Origin: Cyanobacteria bacterium UBA7694
GTDB lineage: Bacteria > Cyanobacteriota > Sericytochromatia > UBA7694
Reading direction: 5' to 3'
NCBI GenBank assembly: GCA_002482705.1
Contig: DLGM01000325.1
Span: 8,146-20,512, forward strand
Length of the DNA: 12,367 nt
The notes beneath the pieces are model-generated. The model was given only the letters and a program-made list of their open reading frames with translations, made no database searches and was not told the DNA's origin. The position numbers and the translations under genes are program-made. Of the stretch, positions 1 to 6,730 are shown in pieces. Numbering within the stretch: the first letter of the stretch is position 1; each line of letters begins with the position of its first letter.

Positions 1-1
1 G

Positions 2-865
2 CGTTTGCCCCTGGGTAAAGCTTTCTTCTCGATTTTTACCATGCCTTATGAAGCGGGCCATTATGGCGCTGTACGGGCTTTGCAGATGATGCAAATTTAC
101 CGCGAAGATATACGCCGTCATCCCGAAACCTTTGGTCTGATTGAAAATCAAGCTGATTTGGCGGCCTTTCGCCGGGGCGAAAAGCCCCTGTTTGGCATTT
201 TTTCCATGGAGGGGGCATCCCCTTTATGCGGTGATTTAAAAATGCTGGAGGTTTTCTACCGTCAGGGTTTGCGGGCGATTGGCCTGACTTGGAACCATCG
301 CAATGAATTGGCGGATGGTTTAGGGGTGGGCTCTAATTATGGCCTCACCCCGTTTGGGCGTGACGTGGTCAAACGCATGAATGAACTGGGGATGGTCGTC
401 GATTTGGCCCACATTAATGAAGCGGGCTTCTGGGAGGCCCTAGAGTTGTCGACCGACCCAGTGATTGTTTCTCATGCCAATGCCAAGGCTCTGCGTGCCC
501 ATCGCCGCAATATGAGTGATGCCCAATTGGATGCTTTGGCCGCTAATGGCGGTTTTGTCGGCATCTGTTTTGCGGGGAGTTTTCTCAATGAAGACCCCAA
601 AGCTGCGAGTTTAGATGATGTCTTGCGCCACATTGATTATATTTGTGAGCGGATTGGCCCGGACTATATTGCTTTTGGCTCAGATTATGACGGGATTGTC
701 GATGTGCCCAAGGGATTAGAAGATGTTTCACGCTTCCCCGTCATTTTTGAGCAACTGCGTGCGCGGGGGTATGCCGAAGCCGACTTAGAAAAAATGGCCT
801 GGGGCAATGTGGCCCGTGTTTATGGGCAAGTGCTTCCGGCTGGCCCGGTGGCCCCGCTAGACTGA
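2..865 (+). CDS. Membrane dipeptidase-type metallopeptidase (peptidase M19), 5' end outside window
   Basis: The gene encodes a zinc-dependent dipeptidase of the renal/membrane dipeptidase family (M19), which cleaves dipeptides and related amide substrates. The frame is open from the window edge, so the true start lies upstream; the TTG at position 5 is not a credible start. Numbering from that TTG, the visible part contains E69 in SMEGASPL (bridging metal ligand in this family), H136 in VVDLAHINEAGFW and H157 in VIVSHANA (metal-binding histidines), the HRRNMSD motif at 166-172, and FGSDYDG at 224-230 with the conserved aspartate. The family's N-terminal HxD metal motif is missing because it falls off the window. 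About 287 residues are seen; the family is usually 310-400. The YopX-domain gene follows 41 bases downstream on the same strand with no visible terminator between, so they may be cotranscribed. The exact substrate cannot be read from the sequence. Confidence 0.9.
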   Translation, partial: RLPLGKAFFSIFTMPYEAGHYGAVRALQMMQIYREDIRRHPETFGLIENQADLAAFRRGEKPLFGIFSMEGASPLCGDLKMLEVFYRQGLRAIGLTWNHRNELADGLGVGSNYGLTPFGRDVVKRMNELGMVVDLAHINEAGFWEALELSTDPVIVSHANAKALRAHRRNMSDAQLDALAANGGFVGICFAGSFLNEDPKAASLDDVLRHIDYICERIGPDYIAFGSDYDGIVDVPKGLEDVSRFPVIFEQLRARGYAEADLEKMAWGNVARVYGQVLPAGPVAPLD

Positions 866-906
866 GGACACTCTGATGGCCTCACAATTTTAGATAAGGA
901 AAATGA

Positions 907-1479
907 ATGATGTTTGATGATCAACAGCCCGCATCGCGGGCCCTTAAGTTCCGTGCTTGGGATCCTGAGACCCGCACGATGAATGACGAATGGGTTTTTT
1001 CCCCTGAATTTCAGCCCCTGGTGCCGGGAACAACGGTTGAACTGTGGCAATTGGCGCAAATTCAACATTTACACGTGATGCAGTTCATTGGTGTGGGGGA
1101 CAAAAACGGCCAAGAAATTTATGAAGGCGATATTTTGCTTTCCCAAGAAGAAAATACCGGCCTCGATGAAGAGCTTTTCCAAGTTGTGTACGACTTGGCC
1201 GGGTTTTGTCTGACGGAATACCCCCGCACTGAAGGGGCTGCCTTTTATCGCAATTGGTTTAACTCCACGGCGCGTCGTTATAATCCCGATGAAGAGTACC
1301 CTTCCTGTTATTTCCGGGTTGTGGGCCATGCCTATGAACCCCAGGAACTAATCGAGCGCCGGGTACTGGCGCTGAAGCAGGAAGCCGCAGAGGCTACTGG
1401 CGAAGAGCTGGACAATGAGTGGCAGGAACCCAGCGAAAACCTGCTGATCCAAGATTATAGTCTGGATGAAGTCGAATAG
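907..1479 (+). CDS. YopX-domain protein, function unknown
   Basis: This 190-residue protein matches the YopX family pattern: FRAWDPETRTMNDE at residues 15-28, the core MQFIGVGDKNGQEIYEGDIL at 58-77, and a C-terminal VVGHAYEPQELI at 139-150. Family proteins typically read FRAWD, then MQ(Y/F)TG-DKNG-EIYEGD, then IGNIYE-PEL. Members are small proteins of unknown biochemical role, found mainly in phages and prophages of Gram-positive bacteria. This copy is longer than usual, with an acidic tail after residue 150. No phage genes flank it; it sits between a dipeptidase and the complex I operon. The start is ATG 907, with an ATG also at 910. The Shine-Dalgarno AAGGA at 896-900 serves either, with spacing of 6 or 9. 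The ATG at 903 is out of frame and meets a stop quickly. The family call is fairly certain; the function is not known. Confidence 0.8.
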   Translation: MMFDDQQPASRALKFRAWDPETRTMNDEWVFSPEFQPLVPGTTVELWQLAQIQHLHVMQFIGVGDKNGQEIYEGDILLSQEENTGLDEELFQVVYDLAGFCLTEYPRTEGAAFYRNWFNSTARRYNPDEEYPSCYFRVVGHAYEPQELIERRVLALKQEAAEATGEELDNEWQEPSENLLIQDYSLDEVE

Positions 1480-1508
1480 CCCGGATTTTACCCAGGACAG
1501 GGATAAAT

Positions 1509-1522
1509 ACAGGTAAACCTGT
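1509..1522. promoter_or_regulatory. Perfect inverted repeat upstream of the nuo operon, possible operator
   Basis: ACAGGT-AA-ACCTGT is a perfect 6-base inverted repeat with a 2-base spacer, about 40 bases upstream of the putative nuo -10 element and 30 bases past the YopX stop. It has no T-run, so it is not an intrinsic terminator. Its size and place suit a dimeric regulator site, but no regulator gene is nearby and the assignment is inference. Confidence 0.35.
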
Positions 1523-1534
1523 GCTTAAACTTGC

Positions 1535-1547
1535 TGCCTAAAAGGCA
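1535..1547 (+). other. Short hairpin TGCCT-AAA-AGGCA in the YopX-nuo gap
   Basis: A 5-base perfect stem with a 3-base loop is followed by CTGTTTT. It could be a weak terminator for the upstream dipeptidase/YopX unit, or part of a regulatory site, since it lies directly upstream of the putative nuo -10 element. The stem is too short and the T-run too poor for a confident terminator call. Confidence 0.25.
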
Positions 1548-1556
1548 CTGTTTTCG

Positions 1557-1565
1557 TGGTACACT
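1557..1565 (+). promoter_or_regulatory. Putative extended -10 promoter of the nuo operon
   Basis: TG-G-TACACT matches the extended -10 pattern (TGnTATAAT) of sigma-70-type promoters, with TACACT at 1560-1565. No good -35 hexamer lies 16-18 bases upstream, which is typical of extended -10 promoters. Transcription would start near 1572, giving a leader of about 55 bases before the nuoBCD start at 1628. It is the best candidate in the gap but is unproven. Confidence 0.45.
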
Positions 1566-1627
1566 GAGAAAGATCTTGCAGCAAACACTCCACTGATAGA
1601 CCTTTCCCCTCCACAGGCAGGTATTCC

Positions 1628-4114
1628 ATGACTGACTTACGCGTGGTCAACAATCCTGTGTCTGGCGCGCCTTCTCTTGAAGAAGAGGTGCGCCGACATG
1701 TCTCTATTACCACCTTTGATAAACTCATCAATTCTTTGAGCAACTGGGGCCGCCGCTCCTCGATCTGGCCGATGCAGTTTGGCTTGGCCTGCTGTGCCAT
1801 TGAAATGATCTGTGCCGCCAGTTCGCGTTATGACATTTCCCGGTTTGGTTCCGAGTTATTCCGCGCCTCTCCACGCCAGGCCGATCTGATGATCGTTTCT
1901 GGAACCGTGACTAAACGTATGATCCCCATGATTGTACGCCTGTATAATCAAATGCCCGAACCCAAATACGTGATCTCGATGGGCGCTTGCTCAACGGGAG
2001 GCGGGCCCTTTAAAGAGGGGTACAACGTGGTTTCCGGGATTGACGAATTTATCCCCGTTGATGTCTATATTACCGGCTGCCCGCCCACGCCTCAAGCTCT
2101 GTTAGCGGGGCTCATCGAACTGCAGCGCAAAATTGACGGGCAGCACCACAAAGACTTACGCTGGTATCGTGACGATATGAGCGATGAACGCCCAATTCCT
2201 TTGCTCGGGCCCGATTTGGTTGATCCGCGCCAGGTGCCAGAAATTCAGGCGGCCATTGCTGCCGGTACTGCACAGTCGGAACGCCCTGCTGCCCCGGAGT
2301 ATTTCCCGGCGTTTGCGGTGTATGAGCCTGAGCCCCCGGAAGCGGAAGAACCGCTCGCAGAGGGTGAAGTCAAGAAAAAGGTCGTGAAAAAGAAAAAGCT
2401 TGACCCGCCCAAGGTCAATGCCTCAATGGAAAAGATCCTGAAGCATTTTTCTGATATTCAGGTGACCACGGCCTCTACCCTGCTGGTGCCCGCTGAGCAA
2501 CTGCATAACGTGGTGCATTACCTCCAGGATCAAGGTTTTGATTATCTCGCCAACCTGACTTCAATCGACTTTAAAGATGCCTTTGAAGTCATTTATAACT
2601 TCAACAGCACCACCCGGACAGATGCGGAATTGCCTCCGGTCACCCTGGCGGTGCGCACAACCAAGGATAGCCCTGTAGTGCCTTCGCTGACGCCGTTCTG
2701 GCCCGGCGCTGACTTTCAAGAGCGTGAAGTCTATGACCTCATGGGGGTTCGTTTTGAAGGCCACCCCAATCTGCGTCGTATCCTGATGTGGGACGGCTTT
2801 GATGGGCACCCGCTGCGCAAAGATTATTTAGAGCCCTATTACGAAGAACCGATTAAAATGTTTGGTTCACGCTGGCGTGAAGGCAAACACACCTTTGCTG
2901 AAAGCAAAAATATGTGGGGACGGAATGTCCAATATCCGGCCTCTTGGGACCCGGAAAACCATGCCTACCAAGACGATGATCCCCGTTTGGCGGCCATTGC
3001 CCCGATGGGTGACTACCCCACCGATTTGCTGGAAATGAACATGGGGCCGCACCACCCCAGCACCCACGGGGTTTTCCGCATGAAAATGGCCCTAGACGGC
3101 GAACGGATCGTGCGTTTGCAGCCGATCATGGGCTATTTACACCGCAACCACGAAAAAATCGGTGAGCGCAATTCATACATTATGAATATTCCCTACACCG
3201 ATCGCCTCGATTATCTCACCTCAATGTCCAATAACCATGGTTATGTGCTGGCGGTCGAGAAATTGACGGGTATGGAAGTGCCGGAGCGGGCTGAATACAT
3301 CCGTGTGATTATGACCGAGTTGACCCGGATTGCCAGCCACCTTTGGGGGCAGGGTTTCCTGCTCAATGACCTGGGGGCTTTCTTTACGCCAATGCTGTAT
3401 GCGGCCCAAGAGCGTGAACTGATTCTCGATTTGTTTGAGATGGTCAGTGGGGCACGGATTATGTGCAACTACATGCGTTTTGGGGGCGTAGCCGCTGATT
3501 TGCCGGAGGCCTTCTTTAAGCCTTTTTACCATCTGATCAACGATCGTTTACCGCGCATGGTTGAAGAACTTGACCGTTTCTTGACCACCAATGAAATTGT
3601 CATGGAGCGGACCCAAAACCTGGGCGTGTTGACAGCGGCGGAAGCCACGGCTTATAGCTGCTCTGGCCCTGTCCTGCGGGGTTCGGGTGTGCCTTATGAT
3701 GTGCGCAAAGCCCATCCCTATTCGATTTATGATCGCTTTGACTTTAACGTCGTGACGCAGCCACACGGAGATGTGTATGCCCGGTATCTGGTGCGCATTG
3801 GCGAAATGTATGAGTCGCTCAAAATTCTCCGTCAGGCGGCCAAAGATTTGCCCAGCGGCGAAATTATTGCCAAGAAACAGTGGAATATGCGCGTGCCCGA
3901 AGGGCAAGTGTATGCCGCTGTTGAAAGCCCCAAAGGGGAGTTAGGTTATTACGTGGTCAGTGATGGGAAATCGAATCCCTATCGTTACCATATCCGCTCT
4001 GGCAGCTTCATTAACCTGACCGCCCTTGAAAAAATGTGCCTCGGCCATTTGGTGGCGGATGTGGTCGTTGTGTTGGGCAGCGTTGATATTGTTTTGGGAG
4101 AGGTAGACCGATGA
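1628..4114 (+). CDS. nuoBCD: Fused NADH-quinone oxidoreductase subunits B, C and D
   Basis: One 828-residue chain carries three complex I subunits of the peripheral quinone-reducing module. Residues 1 to about 190 are NuoB (20 kDa/PSST), with all four ligands of the terminal 4Fe-4S cluster N2: C55 and C56 in tandem, C121, and C151 in TGCPPTP. Residues about 195-265 form an Ala/Pro/Glu-rich linker ending in the basic stretch KKKVVKKKK. Residues about 266-405 are NuoC (30 kDa), with EREVYDLMGVRF at 366-377 and HPNLRRIL at 379-386. From about 465 to 828 is NuoD (49 kDa), with the quinone-site motif HPSTHG at 476-481, DYLTSMSNNHGY at 528-539 and the usual end DIVLGEVDR. The D part is complete and without a gap. 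The chain starts at ATG 1628; the Shine-Dalgarno is weak (AGGCAGG just upstream). The stop overlaps nuoI by 4 bases (ATGA), implying translational coupling. NuoCD fusions are common and B-C-D fusions are known in some lineages, but separate subunits are more usual. Confidence 0.96.
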   Translation: MTDLRVVNNPVSGAPSLEEEVRRHVSITTFDKLINSLSNWGRRSSIWPMQFGLACCAIEMICAASSRYDISRFGSELFRASPRQADLMIVSGTVTKRMIPMIVRLYNQMPEPKYVISMGACSTGGGPFKEGYNVVSGIDEFIPVDVYITGCPPTPQALLAGLIELQRKIDGQHHKDLRWYRDDMSDERPIPLLGPDLVDPRQVPEIQAAIAAGTAQSERPAAPEYFPAFAVYEPEPPEAEEPLAEGEVKKKVVKKKKLDPPKVNASMEKILKHFSDIQVTTASTLLVPAEQLHNVVHYLQDQGFDYLANLTSIDFKDAFEVIYNFNSTTRTDAELPPVTLAVRTTKDSPVVPSLTPFWPGADFQEREVYDLMGVRFEGHPNLRRILMWDGFDGHPLRKDYLEPYYEEPIKMFGSRWREGKHTFAESKNMWGRNVQYPASWDPENHAYQDDDPRLAAIAPMGDYPTDLLEMNMGPHHPSTHGVFRMKMALDGERIVRLQPIMGYLHRNHEKIGERNSYIMNIPYTDRLDYLTSMSNNHGYVLAVEKLTGMEVPERAEYIRVIMTELTRIASHLWGQGFLLNDLGAFFTPMLYAAQERELILDLFEMVSGARIMCNYMRFGGVAADLPEAFFKPFYHLINDRLPRMVEELDRFLTTNEIVMERTQNLGVLTAAEATAYSCSGPVLRGSGVPYDVRKAHPYSIYDRFDFNVVTQPHGDVYARYLVRIGEMYESLKILRQAAKDLPSGEIIAKKQWNMRVPEGQVYAAVESPKGELGYYVVSDGKSNPYRYHIRSGSFINLTALEKMCLGHLVADVVVVLGSVDIVLGEVDR

Positions 4115-5127
4115 AACTTTATGGAGCCTCGGTGGTCAAAGGCTTGCTCTATACCTTAAAAACCTTTGTCAACACCTATATCGAAGACTTTAAGCGTATG
4201 GGGGGCAAAGGCACTTCGTTTGAAGGGTCACGCACGGTGTACGATGAAAAGGGCGTGTGTACGGTGATGTACCCAGAGCAGCCCATGCCAGTGGGCTCGA
4301 CCTATGAGCGTTTCCGCGTTTTACCGATGCTGATCTATGATGAACAGCCCAATGGGGAAAAAGACGTGCGCTGCACTTCCTGCGGCATTTGTGCCAAGGT
4401 CTGCCCGCCCCAGTGCATCTGGATTGTGCAGGAAACGGATGCGTCCGGAAAACCGGTCCCCAAACCCCAAGATTTCCAGATTGATACTGCTGTGTGTATG
4501 AACTGTGGTCTGTGCACTGAGTTTTGTCCCTTTGATGCGATCAAGATGGATCACAAATTCGAGCTGACCTATACCGGGGATCGGGACGGCCGTTACGACA
4601 GCTACCTCTACGGGCTCGATAAACTGTTGCAACCCACCAGCTATTATGCGGCCACCCATCCCCAGGCCAATGCCGCTGAAGAAGCTGCCCGTTTGGCTGA
4701 AGCGGAGGCTAAAAAGGCCAAAGAAGAGGCCAAAAAAGCGGCTGCTGCTGCCAAAGCGGCGGCTGCTGCGGCGGCCCCAGCACCGGATGATGATGCCCCT
4801 GAGAAGTCCGTGAAAAAGCCGATGAGTGATGAAGAAAAAGCTGCCCTCAAAGAAGCAGCCCAGAAAAAAGCCGCTGAAATGCTGGCCAAAAAACAGGCCG
4901 CTGCCGCTGAAGCGGCAAGCTCTGAACCCTCTGACTCCCAAGGGGCTGCAACCGATGAAAAACCAGCCAAAAAGGTCATGACCCCAGAAGAGAAAGCGGC
5001 CCTTAAAGAAGCCGCTCAGAAAAAGGCCGCTGAACTGTTGGCCCAAAAACAGGCGGCGGCAGAGGCCTCGCCTGAAGCGCCCGCTGATCCTGCTGTGCAG
5101 GATGACAAAGTCGAAGGAGCCGTTTAA
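4111..5127 (+). CDS. nuoI: NADH-quinone oxidoreductase subunit I with long Ala/Lys/Glu-rich C-terminal tail
   Basis: NuoI is the ferredoxin-like complex I subunit that carries clusters N6a and N6b and passes electrons towards N2 in NuoB. Both 4Fe-4S motifs are intact: C88, C91, C94, C98 (CTSCGICAKVCP) and C129, C132, C135, C139 (CMNCGLCTEFCP). An N-terminal amphipathic stretch (KGLLYTLKTFVNTY) fits the membrane-facing helix of the family. The conserved part ends near residue 180, the usual length of the subunit (about 160-220). The remaining roughly 155 residues are low complexity, rich in Ala, Lys and Glu, and include a duplicated 33-34-residue unit (separate entry). The start at ATG 4111 overlaps the nuoBCD stop; nuoA begins two bases after the stop. 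No break or frameshift is seen, and the tail shares the operon's base composition. Its role is unknown; it could be a coiled or helical extension that contacts other complex I subunits. Confidence 0.95.
   Translation: MKLYGASVVKGLLYTLKTFVNTYIEDFKRMGGKGTSFEGSRTVYDEKGVCTVMYPEQPMPVGSTYERFRVLPMLIYDEQPNGEKDVRCTSCGICAKVCPPQCIWIVQETDASGKPVPKPQDFQIDTAVCMNCGLCTEFCPFDAIKMDHKFELTYTGDRDGRYDSYLYGLDKLLQPTSYYAATHPQANAAEEAARLAEAEAKKAKEEAKKAAAAAKAAAAAAAPAPDDDAPEKSVKKPMSDEEKAALKEAAQKKAAEMLAKKQAAAAEAASSEPSDSQGAATDEKPAKKVMTPEEKAALKEAAQKKAAELLAQKQAAAEASPEAPADPAVQDDKVEGAV
4813..5067 (+). repeat. Imperfect internal duplication in the NuoI tail
   Basis: Two copies of a 33-34-residue unit lie in the NuoI tail: residues 235-268 (bases 4813-4914) and 287-319 (bases 4969-5067). 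They are separated by an 18-residue Ser/Asp/Pro-containing spacer. The shared core is EEKAALKEAAQKKAAE, followed by (M/L)LA(K/Q)KQAAA. The two DNA copies differ at many synonymous positions, so the duplication is not very recent, or protein sequence was kept under selection. Each unit is predicted by eye to be a charged alpha helix. Confidence 0.85.
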
Positions 5128-5129
5128 TC

Positions 5130-5492
5130 ATGGATCAAACCCTCGCGTGGAGCATCCTCGGAATTTCGTTTGTTTTGGCGTTTATTTTTGCCCTGTTGCC
5201 GATTGCCGGGGCCTTCTTCTTCCGCCCCCGGAAAGGCAACCTCTCCAAAGAAGCCAGTTATGAATGTGGTCTGCATCCCAAAAGTGACCCCCGCATTCAG
5301 TTTCACGTGCAGTATTATTTGTATGCGCTGGCTTTTTTAATCTTCTCGATTGAGATTTTGTACATTTACCCGTGGGCCGTCAACTTTAAAAAGTTGGGGA
5401 GCGTGGGGGTGATTGAAATGTTTGTCTTCTTATCGATCCTGACCGTAGGCTTGGCCTATGCCTGGAAAAAGGGCGGGTTGGAGTGGAGTTAA
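5130..5492 (+). CDS. nuoA: NADH-quinone oxidoreductase subunit A
   Basis: NuoA is a small membrane subunit of complex I, homologous to mitochondrial ND3; its first loop covers the quinone cavity. The 120-residue product has the expected three membrane helices, at about residues 8-31, 62-80 and 93-112. The conserved loop motif EASYECGLHP at 41-50 includes C46, the redox/conformation-sensitive cysteine position in ND3. The second helix runs into FSIEILYIYPWA at 72-83, where most relatives have an aspartate at position 73; here it is serine. The C-terminal YAWKKGGLEW is typical. ATG 5130 is preceded by GAAGGAG (5113-5119), a good Shine-Dalgarno. The gene follows nuoI by 2 bases and overlaps nuoH by one base (TAATG). 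It normally opens the nuo operon, ahead of nuoB, but is fifth in subunit order here. Confidence 0.96.
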   Translation: MDQTLAWSILGISFVLAFIFALLPIAGAFFFRPRKGNLSKEASYECGLHPKSDPRIQFHVQYYLYALAFLIFSIEILYIYPWAVNFKKLGSVGVIEMFVFLSILTVGLAYAWKKGGLEWS

Positions 5493-6679
5493 TGGAACAC
5501 CTTGAAAAAATCTTTCTCACGCTTTACACAATGGGTTTGGCCCTTCCCAAGGCTATTTTGCCCGAAGCCCTGTATAAACAGCTAGAAACCCCGCTGGGGG
5601 CTTTAATTGGCCTGACCGGGATTTTGATCTTTGCCCCAGTGACCATGCTCTTCTTGACCTGGATGGAACGCAAGGTGGTAGCGCGCATGCAGCGCCGTTA
5701 TGGCCCCAACCGCGTAGGCAAATTTGGGGTGCTACAGCCTTTTGCTGACGGCATTAAGATGTTTTCCAAAGAGGACATTTTGCCCCGGGCTGTAGATCCG
5801 CTGTTGCATACTTTGGCCCCGGTGCTGGTCGTGGTACCGGCTGTATTGTTGTTCACAGTCATGCCTTTTGGCAAAGAGATGCTGCTGATCAACCTCAATG
5901 TGGCCACCATTTTTATTATGGCTATTTCCTCGATTGAGACAATTGCGATCCTGATGGCTGGTTGGAGTTCGCGCAATACTTATTCCCTGTTGAGTGCCTT
6001 GCGGGGAGCTGCGCAAGTGGTGTCTTATGAAATTCCCATGGGTTTTGCGATGGTGACCGTGATTATGATGGCGGGCTCCATGTCGACCCTGGATATTGTC
6101 AACGCGCAACAAAACCACTGGTTTATTGCGACCCCCTGGGGGTTGTTGGGTTTCTTGATCTTTTTTATCAGTGGCGTGGCGGAAGTGAACCGTGCTCCCT
6201 TTGATGTGCCCGAGGCCGAGTCTGAGCTGATTGCCGGTTTCCACACCGAATACAGCGGCATGAAGTTTGGTCTCTTTTATATGGCCGAATTTTTGGGCGG
6301 TTTTGCCATTTCGGCCTTTGCGGTCACCTTTTTCTTTGGGGGCTGGATGGGCCCGGCATTTTTGCCTTCTTGGGTGTGGTTCATGCTCAAAACCTATGTA
6401 CTGGTCTTTGTGCTGTTCTGGTTCCGGGGCACCCTCCCCCGCTTCCGCATCGATCACCTGCTCGGTTTTGCCTGGAAATATCTGGTGCCGATGGCGCTGC
6501 TCAACATTGTGGTCGCCACGATCTGGTATTTTGTCCCCTGGTACATTGGCTGGCCGGTGGGCTTGGCTCTGATCTTAGGGGCCCACCAAGCTCTGACGGC
6601 AGCACGCCTCAAGCGTCTGTACAAGGCCTATGATCGGCCCCGCAATCCGTTGCAGCCAGTGGTGGTCAATCCATCTTAA
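5492..6679 (+). CDS. nuoH: NADH-quinone oxidoreductase subunit H
   Basis: NuoH (ND1 homologue) is the membrane subunit that joins the peripheral arm and forms much of the quinone entry channel. Numbering from ATG 5492, the 395-residue product shows the first family signature around residues 57-98 (WMERKV, RRYGPNRVG, QPFADGIKMFSKED) and the second, PFDVPEAESELIAG, at 236-249, then FHTEYSGMKFGLFYMAEF. About eight hydrophobic segments are visible. It is longer than the usual 320-350 residues because of an extra N-terminal stretch of about 30 residues and a basic C-terminal tail after the last membrane helix. An in-frame GTG lies 9 bases earlier, but ATG 5492 overlaps the nuoA stop by one base and has GGAG at 5480-5483 with 8-base spacing, so it is preferred. 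A strong terminator follows, so this is the operon's last gene. Confidence 0.95.
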   Translation: MEHLEKIFLTLYTMGLALPKAILPEALYKQLETPLGALIGLTGILIFAPVTMLFLTWMERKVVARMQRRYGPNRVGKFGVLQPFADGIKMFSKEDILPRAVDPLLHTLAPVLVVVPAVLLFTVMPFGKEMLLINLNVATIFIMAISSIETIAILMAGWSSRNTYSLLSALRGAAQVVSYEIPMGFAMVTVIMMAGSMSTLDIVNAQQNHWFIATPWGLLGFLIFFISGVAEVNRAPFDVPEAESELIAGFHTEYSGMKFGLFYMAEFLGGFAISAFAVTFFFGGWMGPAFLPSWVWFMLKTYVLVFVLFWFRGTLPRFRIDHLLGFAWKYLVPMALLNIVVATIWYFVPWYIGWPVGLALILGAHQALTAARLKRLYKAYDRPRNPLQPVVVNPS

Positions 6680-6683
6680 GCGT

Positions 6684-6715
6684 GCGGGGGCTTAAAATGC
6701 CCCCGCTATTTTTTT
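6684..6715 (+). terminator. Intrinsic terminator after nuoH
   Basis: GCGGGGGC (6684-6691) pairs perfectly with GCCCCCGC (6699-6706) around a 7-base AT-rich loop, followed by TATTTTTTT. This is a textbook rho-independent terminator 4 bases after the nuoH stop. It closes the nuo transcription unit and indicates that no further nuo genes belong to it. Confidence 0.92.
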
Positions 6716-6730
6716 CCCGAGGCGTGTCTT

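Noticed and set aside
1480..1627. A small gene in the YopX-nuoBCD gap
   Set aside because: No frame with a start and ribosome site of credible length is present; the minus-strand frame crossing it is antisense to nuoB.
4321..5046. Long minus-strand open frame (241 codons) across nuoI
   Set aside because: It lies wholly antisense to the well-supported nuoI. Its product is a low-complexity Phe/Gly/Ser-rich string that mirrors the Ala/Lys repeats of the tail, with no recognisable domain.
4651..5127. NuoI tail as a separate gene fused by sequencing error
   Set aside because: The frame is continuous, nuoA follows 2 bases after the stop with a good ribosome site at the tail's end, and the tail has internal protein-level repeats without a break.
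5732..6457. Minus-strand open frame (241 codons) across nuoH
   Set aside because: It is a His/Gln/Arg-rich translation opposite membrane-helix codons, a usual shadow of hydrophobic genes, and nuoH itself is certain.
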